A stretch of DNA of 64,000 nucleotides, from positions 2,406,501-2,470,500 of the forward strand of contig NZ_CP110128.1 of NCBI RefSeq assembly GCF_028471945.1, written 5' to 3'. The notes below the pieces were generated by a model. The model saw only the letters and a list, made by a program, of their open reading frames with translations, was not told the origin of the DNA and did not search any database. Shown piece by piece: positions 16,837 to 23,499 of the stretch. Position numbers and translations under genes: made by a program. Position 1 is the stretch's first letter; every line of letters starts with the position of its first letter. The DNA comes from Pseudomonas sp. WJP1. Its GTDB lineage: Bacteria; Pseudomonadota; Gammaproteobacteria; Pseudomonadales; Pseudomonadaceae.

Positions 16837-17323
16837 ATTCAGCAGAACAGTGCGGGCATCCAGCAGACGGCCACTGCGTACGCAGACACCAGTGGCAAGT
16901 TGTCGACCATGTGGTCGGTGAAGATGCAGATCACCTCAGGGGGGCAGTACGTCGCAGCCGGAATCGGCCTGGGCATCGAGAACACCGGTGCCGGTCTGCA
17001 AAGCCAGTTCCTGGTGAGTGCCGATCGCTTCGCCATCGTCAACACCATTGCCGGCGGTGCCATCTCGGTTCCGTTTGCGGTACAGGGTGGGCAGGTGTTC
17101 ATGAACTCGGCGTTTATCGCGGACGGCACCATCACCAACGCCAAGATCGGCAGCTAACATCAGCTCGACCAACTACATCGCCGGCCAGCAAGGCTGGATT
17201 CTCAACAAGGACGGAACGCTTGAAATCAACGGCATCGTCCCCGGCCAAGGGCGGCTGGTGATCAACTCGCTGAACGTCTCTGTTTACGACGCCAACAACG
17301 TGTTGCGTGTCCGGCTCGGCTAG
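16837..17323 (+). pseudogene. C-terminal remnant of a gpJ-like tail-tip (host specificity) protein
   Basis: The frame reads IQQNSAGIQQTATAYADTSG, then FLVSADRFAIVN and GGQVFMNSAFIADGTITNAKIGS, the C-terminal signature of lambda gpJ-type central fibre proteins. It stops at 17155-17157 through one extra A (GCTAAC for GCTAC). The shifted frame continues ISSTNYIAGQQGWILNKDGTLEING to the natural end RVRLG at TAG 17321. There is no start codon; the 5' part was lost at the junction with the integrase remnant. Confidence 0.85.
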
Positions 17324-17335
17324 CTGGGGTGAACC

Positions 17336-17692
17336 ATGGCGTCATTTGGTCTGCGTGTTTTTGATGCAAGCGGTGGCCTATCCATGGACACCAACAGCTT
17401 CACCTACCAGGTGTTCTGGCAGGGCGTGATCGACTTCAGTGGAGCCACGCCCAGCTACACACTGAACATACCGGGCTTCAATCCGGCCAACTGCGTGTTC
17501 ATGATCATGCCGACACGAGCACAAGACGTGCAGTCGGCGGAAACTGACAGTAGCGGGAACACCAAATCCTATCCGTACGTCATCACAGCAATAGGGCAGG
17601 TGATCGTCAAACCTAAAAACCCGTCAGCCAGCGCATCGACGCTCCAGACAAGGATTGTCGCCAAGGGCTACGCGGTGAGGTTCGCAACATGA
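17336..17692 (+). CDS. Phage tail protein following gpJ
   Basis: 118 residues (MASFGLRVFDASGGLSMDTNSFTYQVFW). Small beta-rich proteins with this start follow gpJ-like genes in many Pseudomonas and enterobacterial lambdoid prophages. It is intact and overlaps the next gene by 4 nt. The precise role is unknown; a tail-tip accessory protein is likely. Confidence 0.75.
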   Translation: MASFGLRVFDASGGLSMDTNSFTYQVFWQGVIDFSGATPSYTLNIPGFNPANCVFMIMPTRAQDVQSAETDSSGNTKSYPYVITAIGQVIVKPKNPSASASTLQTRIVAKGYAVRFAT

Positions 17693-18348
17693 GTTTTGGA
17701 TTTCAGAGCATTAACGACGGCTCATTCATTCAGATCGACGCCGAGGCTCCCAGGCTTTGCATGCTCACCAAGGGGTCGTATTCGGGAACTACCAATGCAT
17801 CGGGGGGGGTTGCCAGAGCCATCACAAGCCAGGACCCGCCGCTAGTGTTCGTTCGCCCTGATCAGGGGGCGATTCAGGTTCCAATATCGGTGTGGTTTAC
17901 CGGCGCTCCGGGAAACTGGACCGGGTTCACCATGAAGGCATCCAGCGTCAACGCAACGTTGAGCGGCCAGTACTTCGTGGCCGCTTGGGCGTCCATGGGC
18001 ACGGCAGCCTATGGGATACGGCTGTGGGACCAGAACGCTGCGCTTGTTTACGACAGTGGCGCGCCGGCGGTCGTTGTGACCTTCGCAGCAGGCAACTGGA
18101 CGTATCTCGGGACCGAACAGCTTGGGGTGGGCCGTAGGTATTTCTGGGGAATTAACAAGGTGCTCGGTTCAGTCGAGTACGTCTCCTTGAACCCGTTCAC
18201 CATGAACTGCCATAACGATGGAGCTGGTGGCGGGTGCGCATTGGGCGTCGATTACGCCAACGGCCGCATCATGATGTACAGCCTCGCTTTCACAGCCTGG
18301 ACTGACCAAGGTCACCGCCCATTCCTCTGCGCCAAATTACTGGCCTGA
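17689..18348 (+). CDS. Hypothetical phage tail-region protein
   Basis: 219 residues (MSFGFQSINDGSFIQIDAEAPRLCML), beta-rich, starting with the same S-F-G motif as its upstream neighbour. The ATGA overlap indicates translational coupling. The middle GYxFVAAW and GVGRRYFWGINK segments resemble tip proteins, but no named family was recognised. It is intact. Confidence 0.7.
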   Translation: MSFGFQSINDGSFIQIDAEAPRLCMLTKGSYSGTTNASGGVARAITSQDPPLVFVRPDQGAIQVPISVWFTGAPGNWTGFTMKASSVNATLSGQYFVAAWASMGTAAYGIRLWDQNAALVYDSGAPAVVVTFAAGNWTYLGTEQLGVGRRYFWGINKVLGSVEYVSLNPFTMNCHNDGAGGGCALGVDYANGRIMMYSLAFTAWTDQGHRPFLCAKLLA

Positions 18349-18386
18349 CTTCTTTCGCTTCGAACATATCTTCTTGGAGATACTCA

Positions 18387-19413
18387 ATGCCCTGGCACAG
18401 ATTGGGAACGGTTTCTGTCACCCAAAATTCGAGCACCGTGACCGGTGTAAATACCGCTTTTGCAGCAAACACTCGGATCGGTGATGCCTTCATCGGCCCA
18501 GATGGTCGCCAATACGAGCTTGGGAACGTCGCAAGCGATACGCTGATCTCGATCATCCCCCCCCCCCGTATTTGGGGCCGACAGTCGCTGGTGCGGCTTA
18601 CGCGGTAACGCCAGTTCAGGGTTACCAAAAAAAAAGCGTGGCTGATCAGGTGCGGGATTGGGTGAACACCTACGGCCCAAAAATGGCTGCGCTGGGAACA
18701 ACCGGCAACTATTATATTTTGCCGGCAATAAAGGGTGGGGTAGCAGAAAGCTTCATAACGGGTCTCATTCCTTCTTGCGAGGCTGGAAACAATATTGTTG
18801 TTACATCCGGTGCTGCCTATATTCCTGGATATGGAATTATTGTAGTCCCATCTGGTCTTAGCTTGCCTATTAGTGGTACTACAGCAGGCACGTGGTATCA
18901 TCTTTACCTGTATAGCAATGCAGGTACTCCAGCTGTTGAGCTAGTTTCAACTTGGCCTTCCTCGCCTATATGGGGGCAGCCCGAACTAAGCTAGGTGATG
19001 TCGGCAGACGTTTGCTGGGTAGTTTTCGTGCTAACGCTACTGGTGGGCATTGGCCTTTTATTACTAGTAATACACTTGATGTCGTATACATGGTTGACTG
19101 AACAGGCGCCGGCTTTCTCGTTTTTTCGGCCGGTGTTTCTACGGTGCGTACGACTGTAGACTGTAGCAATGTGGTTCCGGTGACTTCTCGAAGAGTATAT
19201 CTGGCAGGAACGAATACCAGCCCATCTCCAGCTCAAGTTGCCTCCATTGCCATGGATGGAATGGCAGCAGGTCTGGTTACCTTTCAACCTAGCACAAAAT
19301 TTGTTATGTATGTACCAAGCTCCGCAACGCAAAAACTTAACTATGCATGGAATGTTACTCCAACATCCGGCGGTTTTTATATCGGCATAGGTGGGTGTCA
19401 GTTTGAGCGATAG
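18387..19413 (+). pseudogene. Tail-fibre gene with C11 tract, two frame breaks and a TGA (element B)
   Basis: ATG 18387 starts MPWHRLGTVSVTQNSSTVTGVNTAFAANTR, a well-known fibre N-terminus. At C11 (18557-18567) the frame goes wrong; twelve C would continue into YLGPTVAGAAYAVTPVQGYQ and QVRDWVNTYGPKMAALG. Near 18970 a second one-base loss moves the frame to YMGAARTKLGDVGRRLLGSFRAN, and TGA at 19099-19101 interrupts before TGAGFLVFSAGVSTVRTTVDC. The C-terminal part runs to 19413 (GFYIGIGGCQFER). The intact protein would have been about 340 residues. It is probably dead, although the C tract alone could be phase-variable. Confidence 0.85.
18557..18567 (+). repeat. Homopolymeric C11 tract in the fibre gene
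   Basis: Eleven consecutive C encode Pro codons at the end of the fibre N-domain. The current length is out of frame; 12 or 9 would be in frame. Confidence 0.9.
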
Positions 19414-19444
19414 CTTTCACTAATATAACGTGATGGAGACTCAA

Positions 19445-19801
19445 ATGAAAAATTCTGTTGCAGGGTACGCTGTCACTGCGGCCGGAGGCTATCGCGCCAT
19501 TGCTGGTGATATGGCGCTACAAGCTGGAGAGCAGTAGTTTGAATTTATGCCGAGTTGGGCTTTGGAACTAGCATTGAGCGCTGAAATAAATAAAATTTCC
19601 AACTCGGAACTTTTTGAAAGAATTGCAGGTGCATCCCAGATAATTCAGACGTTGCAACATTCTTTCGATATCGGTGAGATTTCAGAAGAAGAAACGAGGA
19701 AATTGATGCTGTGGAAACGTTACAGAATTGCACTGGTTAATACCCTGGATCAGTTCGGCTGGCCTGCCACCCCTGACTGGCCTACACCCCCTGAACCCTA
19801 A
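19445..19801 (+). pseudogene. Tail-fibre assembly gene with internal TAG (element B)
   Basis: ATG 19445 reads MKNSVAGYAVTAAGGYRAIAGDMALQAGEQ and stops at TAG 19535-19537. The same frame goes on FEFMPSWALELALSAEI and LMLWKRYRIALVNTLDQFGWPATPDWPTPPEP, the normal C-terminus of Tfa-like fibre chaperones. A Tyr codon at the stop would restore a protein of 118 residues. ATG 19547 could start an 84-residue C-terminal product. GGAG precedes ATG 19445. Confidence 0.8.
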
Positions 19802-19903
19802 AGGGCTATACCTAAGGAAAAATAATCTTTTCTAGACAGATTTAGGCTTTGCTCGCATCCCCTATGGTGTTTAAATACGCCCCTTCTGGAGGAGAGGGCT
19901 CGC

Positions 19904-20941
19904 ATGTCAAAGACCAATCATTATCAAGGCGCTGATGGCATAAGAGGGTTTGCATGCCTGATTGTGCTTTTGGTTCACGCCTCAGCTTTTTTTTTCGCCG
20001 ATACATTTAAGGCGTTGGCAGGTGCAGGAAAAATCGGGGTGTGGTTGTTCTTTGTCCTGAGTGCTTTTCTGTTGACGAGCAAGTTTGAATCTAGCGGGTT
20101 CTCACGGTACTCACTATTCACGTATGCATTGGGTAGGTTTTTGAGGATTGTTCCTATCTTTACTATAGTGGCTTTTTTGTACTATTGGCTTGGCACTGCG
20201 AATATTGGCACGGCTCAAGATTTACAGAATGCCATATTGTTTAAGCAGGGATTTGCGCACTTGTGGACAATCCCGGTTGAATTTAAATTTTATGCTTTCT
20301 TGCCAATATTTGCGTTTTTATTGATATCTGCTAAACGTTTCGGTGGGGATCTCGGTGCTGCCCTTTGTGCGGTTGTTTTAGTAGTTGGGCAGCAATATTT
20401 CTGGCCGTACTGGAATTCAGTGCCAAACGGAATATCGACGCACTGGTATTTGTCAAGCTTTACGATTGGCTGTTATTTTGCGGTATCTATGGATTTTTAT
20501 AGAAGGTATGTCACGGACAGTGTGGCCACGTTGGTTGCAGCCTGTGTTTTGATTCTCATGATTTTATCTAGCCCGATTATGAGAAATATCCTACTTGATA
20601 TGCCGATGGATAATTGGCTTCTAAATAAGTTTGTTTATCTCAGTTTTTTCTGGGGGCTATTTGTTGTAGTCCTGGCAGATGGTAATGGTTGCCTTGGTAA
20701 AGTCATGAAGTCTGTTGTGATGAAGAAGATTGGGGCGTGGAGTTTTTCTATTTATCTTGTTCATTGGTATTTCTATGTGACGTTTGCTTTGGCGCACCCT
20801 AACAGTTTTTCGTGGATGATTATTGCCGTACTTTGCGCAATAGTGGTTGGTGCGATATTGCATTATATAGTGGAAGCGCCAATTGAGAGATTTAGGCATT
20901 CAATTCAGCTTCGGTTTAAACAGGTCGCTGTAACAGCTTAA
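19904..20941 (+). CDS. Acyltransferase-3 family membrane protein (O-antigen/surface acetylase-like)
   Basis: 345 residues with about ten membrane segments. Motifs of the acyltransferase-3/OafA family are visible: YQGADGIRGFACLIVLLVHAS at the N-terminus with the conserved His, GVWLFFVLSAFLL, and FLRIVPIFTIVAF. The family transfers acetyl groups to lipopolysaccharide or other surface sugars. GGAGG precedes ATG 19904. The gene is AT-rich compared with host genes. It lies between the fibre assembly gene and the endolysin, exactly where element A has its GT-C-like gene. Phage-encoded O-acetylases are known to block phage adsorption; that role is inferred. Confidence 0.88.
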   Translation: MSKTNHYQGADGIRGFACLIVLLVHASAFFFADTFKALAGAGKIGVWLFFVLSAFLLTSKFESSGFSRYSLFTYALGRFLRIVPIFTIVAFLYYWLGTANIGTAQDLQNAILFKQGFAHLWTIPVEFKFYAFLPIFAFLLISAKRFGGDLGAALCAVVLVVGQQYFWPYWNSVPNGISTHWYLSSFTIGCYFAVSMDFYRRYVTDSVATLVAACVLILMILSSPIMRNILLDMPMDNWLLNKFVYLSFFWGLFVVVLADGNGCLGKVMKSVVMKKIGAWSFSIYLVHWYFYVTFALAHPNSFSWMIIAVLCAIVVGAILHYIVEAPIERFRHSIQLRFKQVAVTA

Positions 20942-20960
20942 ACAAACCTATTATTTTTAA

Positions 20961-20983
20961 ACCCGCTCCGGCGGGTTTTTTTT
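20961..20983 (+). terminator. Terminator before the element B endolysin
   Basis: Stem acccgc/gcgggt (20961-20966 with 20971-20976), loop tccg, seven T. Same stem as in element A, with a shorter loop. Confidence 0.75.
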
Positions 20984-20999
20984 GGCCTGGATGAAAGTA

Positions 21000-21425
21000 A
21001 TGACTGTGACCGAAAGAGACCGCGACATCCTCGCGCGCACGTTGTGGGGCGAGGCCCGCGGCGAATCACTGGCCGGGCAGGTCGCCGTAGCCTGGACCAT
21101 CCGCAACCGCGTGAACGACGGCAAGGATCGGTCGTGGTGGGGGGAGGGCTATGCAGGCGTGTGCCAGAAGCCGTACCAGTTCAGTTGCTGGAATAAGAGC
21201 GACCCGAACTTCGCCTACCTGAGTGGCGTCAAGGCGATCCCGTTCCGGGAGCTTGTCCAAGCGCGGATTGCTGCTGACCAGGTGGTCGTCAGCAAGGTGC
21301 CAGATCCAACCGGCGGCGCCACGCACTATTACGCCATCGCCATGAAGAAGGCGCCGGCCTGGGCCGCGAAGGCCAAGCAGACATTGAAGCTTGGCGGTCA
21401 CGTCTTCTTCAAGGATGTGCCGTAA
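21000..21425 (+). CDS. SleB-like cell-wall hydrolase (endolysin of element B)
   Basis: 141 residues, Hydrolase_2/SleB-type lytic enzyme: RDILARTLWGEARGESLAGQVAVAWTIRNRV with the catalytic Glu, then YQFSCWN and GGATHYYA. There is no signal peptide. ATG 21000 was chosen by analogy with element A; ATG 20991 (MKVMTV) is possible. It is unrelated in sequence to the GH19 endolysin of element A although in the same slot. No spanin or holin is seen after it. Confidence 0.88.
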   Translation: MTVTERDRDILARTLWGEARGESLAGQVAVAWTIRNRVNDGKDRSWWGEGYAGVCQKPYQFSCWNKSDPNFAYLSGVKAIPFRELVQARIAADQVVVSKVPDPTGGATHYYAIAMKKAPAWAAKAKQTLKLGGHVFFKDVP

Positions 21426-21444
21426 CTTCCACGGGGTATCAAGC

Positions 21445-21840
21445 TCAAGTGCCGGAGGTGTCTCGCTGGTGGGGGAAAGGGCTATCGAAAGGTTTCTCGC
21501 CGGTTAGTTCGCGGATCCTGAGAGTGAGCTCGCTGATGTGCCTGCTGTTGGCCATTAGTTCCCAGTTTCTTTTCGTCTCAATATCGGTGGCTCTGCGGTT
21601 TGAATCTGCGAGGTCGGCCTTGGCCTTCAACAGTTTGGCACGCAGCGCCCCGCATTCTTTGGTGACATCGGCATGCATTTGCACCAGGCCGAAGATGTCT
21701 TCGCGGGATTTGCGCAGTTGTAGGGTCAGTTCCTGCACCTTGTTCTCGGTCATGCGCAGTAAGTAACGGCAGGTCTCAAGCTCGGTGGGGCAGCCAAGCC
21801 AGTCGCTGGTGTCTTCAATTTCGAGGGGATCCACGATCAT
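21445..21840 (-). CDS. LexA-box-controlled coiled-coil protein (element B)
   Basis: 131 residues: MIVDPLEIEDTSDWLGCPTELETCRYLLRM, then a continuous coiled coil (ENKVQELTLQLRKSREDIFGLVQMH and LRAKLLKAKADLADSNRRATDIE). There is no membrane segment. It is a paralogue of 12687-13031 with the same N-terminal D-P-x-E-I-E-D-T-S-D-W-L-G-C-P-T block. A LexA box ends 11 nt before the start, so it should be induced by DNA damage. It converges on the endolysin. The function is unknown. Confidence 0.8.
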   Translation of the reverse strand: MIVDPLEIEDTSDWLGCPTELETCRYLLRMTENKVQELTLQLRKSREDIFGLVQMHADVTKECGALRAKLLKAKADLADSNRRATDIETKRNWELMANSRHISELTLRIRELTGEKPFDSPFPHQRDTSGT

Positions 21841-21850
21841 GCCTTATCTG

Positions 21851-21870
21851 TACTGTTTGGATATACAGTA
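21851..21870 (-). promoter_or_regulatory. LexA (SOS) box of the element B minus-strand gene
   Basis: TACTGTTTGGATATACAGTA, CTG-N10-CAG with flanking TA on both sides: an excellent LexA consensus. Confidence 0.9.
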
Positions 21871-22277
21871 ATCGAGACGAGACGGTTGGGCGAGGGGGTG
21901 GCGACGAGCAGTAGAGTTTTGGATTGGATTTCGGTCGGCAGGACGCCACGGAAGGGGAACTACTGTAGGAATATACAACGCTAAGTTATTGAATCTTATA
22001 GGGTGATCTGCCGGTTTTGCATCTGCCTGTAAAATCCTGTTTTTCCTTTAATCAATAGCTTGCGTGGCTCTCAGGGTCACCTTGACATGGTGGCTTCTTA
22101 ACTCACCTTTCTTTCTGGGTGATTTCGTCGGTGCCTATTGTCGGACAGAAAAATAGCCCATGCAGAGCTTGGGATGGTAGCGCGTGGCATAAATGAGCTA
22201 ACTCAAAACTCTCAAACAATTATTAGCCATAATGGAGGGGAGAAATCCGAAGCTACCTGCCTAAAGGCCTTCTTATG
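21871..22277. other. Roughly 400 bp without a convincing gene
   Basis: It contains one copy of the 13-bp repeat (21935) and no open frame with ribosome site or recognisable product. Confidence 0.5.
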
Positions 22278-22639
22278 ATGAAGCTATTTCCCGCAGCGAT
22301 ACTCGTCTCAGCATTGCTCTCTGGTGCTCCATTTATGCGAATACAACCTATCAGCCGTACGAGGCAAAAAATGCAACATTTGAAGGGCAGGGCGGTGCAA
22401 AGCAGACCATCGATGGCGTCGATTTTTGGACGAGCGGTGAGCCGCCTCGAAAATACAAAATGCTTGGCGTTATCAACGATGATCGCATAGTCAATCCGAT
22501 AAACATGAACGGCTTGAAGGAAGCGGTCGCTCTAAAAGCCAAGGAGGCCGGCGGTGACGCAGTCATCTGGAGTGGTGAGTCAAATCGACATGGCGACCGC
22601 GCCAGCTCAAAGTTTGCGGTAGTCAAATATCTTGACTAG
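22278..22639 (+). pseudogene. Small lipoprotein gene broken at its lipobox
   Basis: ATG 22278 gives a lipoprotein signal, MKLFPAAILVSALLSG. The next codon should be TGC, but the sequence is GGTGCTCC where GGTTGCTCC would give L-L-S-G-C-S. The shifted frame continues ANTTYQPYEAKNATFEGQGG and VDFWTSGEPPRKYKMLGVIND to KFAVVKYLD and TAG 22637. With one T restored it is a 121-residue periplasmic-facing lipoprotein of a type I have seen as a hypothetical in proteobacteria. The function is unknown. Confidence 0.75.
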
Positions 22640-22677
22640 CAATTGAACCTGAAAATCCGAGCACAATGGAGGTTAAA

Positions 22678-23157
22678 TTGAAAATCTCGCTGGCAGTGCG
22701 TAAAGACGGGAAAGTAAGTCTCACACTCAAGGATCATGCAAAGTGCGTCATACATGTGCTAGTCGCTAATGCCGCTCCTTACCAGGCTGGCAGTCAACGT
22801 GCTCGGGCGTGGGGTGTTGTGTCTTTGATGCATGGTCTTACAGTAGAGCAGGCACACAATATCCTTGAACTTCTAGAGCCTAATATCCAAGGGAAGATTG
22901 GACGCCCACTTGGATGGCTAGCAGATGCGTGCGATCTCAATTTGGTCCAGATTCAGAGAAATGATGCGCATCAAGCGGACCCATGCGGTGCAATTGACTC
23001 GAGCTTAAGGCAGAGTGAAAACAGTCGGCAGCACACCGGGATGGTTGTGCGCAAAACCTCCTCTGGAGGCCGTGTGTTTCCGTTTGCAAAACCACAAAAA
23101 AGCGGATTTTTTGCCACCCTTAAAAGAGGTTCTATTCTTTATAAAACAATAGCTTAG
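22678..23157 (+). CDS. Hypothetical protein at the right end of element B
   Basis: 159 residues. I prefer a TTG start at 22678 because GGAGG (22669-22673) is correctly spaced; ATG 22666 lies before that ribosome site. The N-terminal half is compact (HVLVANAAPYQAGSQRARAWGVVSLMHGLTVEQAHNILELLEP) and the C-terminus basic and Gly/Ser-rich. No domain was recognised. Its 3' part covers a gcgcaaaac repeat (23049) that may be an integrase arm site. Confidence 0.55.
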   Translation: MKISLAVRKDGKVSLTLKDHAKCVIHVLVANAAPYQAGSQRARAWGVVSLMHGLTVEQAHNILELLEPNIQGKIGRPLGWLADACDLNLVQIQRNDAHQADPCGAIDSSLRQSENSRQHTGMVVRKTSSGGRVFPFAKPQKSGFFATLKRGSILYKTIA

Positions 23158-23174
23158 CACTCTACACTCCCCAA

Positions 23175-23221
23175 CATGGGGTGCTAGGGGTCGAGTGTTC
23201 GAATCACTCCGTCCCGACCAT
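23175..23221 (+). repeat. Right att copy (attR of element B)
   Basis: 47 bp identical to 6015-6061 and 16530-16576. Right boundary of the integrated block. Confidence 0.92.
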
Positions 23222-23235
23222 TTATTCTTTAAGAA

Positions 23236-23266
23236 ATCCAGTCACTTAGCGGTGACTGGATTTTTT
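23236..23266 (+). terminator. Terminator after the right att copy, probably the native tRNA-Pro terminator
   Basis: Perfect 10-bp stem (atccagtcac at 23236-23245 with 23252-23261), 6-nt loop, T-rich tail. It lies on the host side of attR. Confidence 0.75.
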
Positions 23267-23396
23267 ATGGCTCATCGTTTTTTCGCGGCCATTCGGCAAC
23301 GATCGGTTGAATCCACAGTCGATTGCTGTCCTCCACGAAGTACAGGCCAGGTCCACATTTGTACGTCCAATTGCACGTTGAAGAGTCCATTTCCAT
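23265..23396 (-). pseudogene. Small orphan frame or gene fragment next to attR
   Basis: From ATG (complement 23394-23396) the frame reads MEMDSSTCNWTYKCGPGLYFVEDSNRLWIQPIV and ends WPRKNDEP at 23265. It stays open upstream to about 23505 with coding-like sequence (ANRRSERLASKNAKRRRRWDPNRDVYRRLG) but no start codon, so it may be the 3' end of a larger lost gene. No family was recognised. Confidence 0.35.
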
Positions 23397-23499
23397 GAGC
23401 CAGATTCCAAGACGCCTGTAGACATCCCGATTAGGGTCCCACCGCCGACGTCGCTTGGCATTTTTGCTCGCAAGCCGCTCAGAGCGCCGATTGGCAAGC

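Noticed and set aside
12786..19101. Selenocysteine or other programmed reading of the TGA codons
   Set aside because: The affected genes also carry indels or TAG stops and no SECIS-like structure was evident, so decay is simpler.
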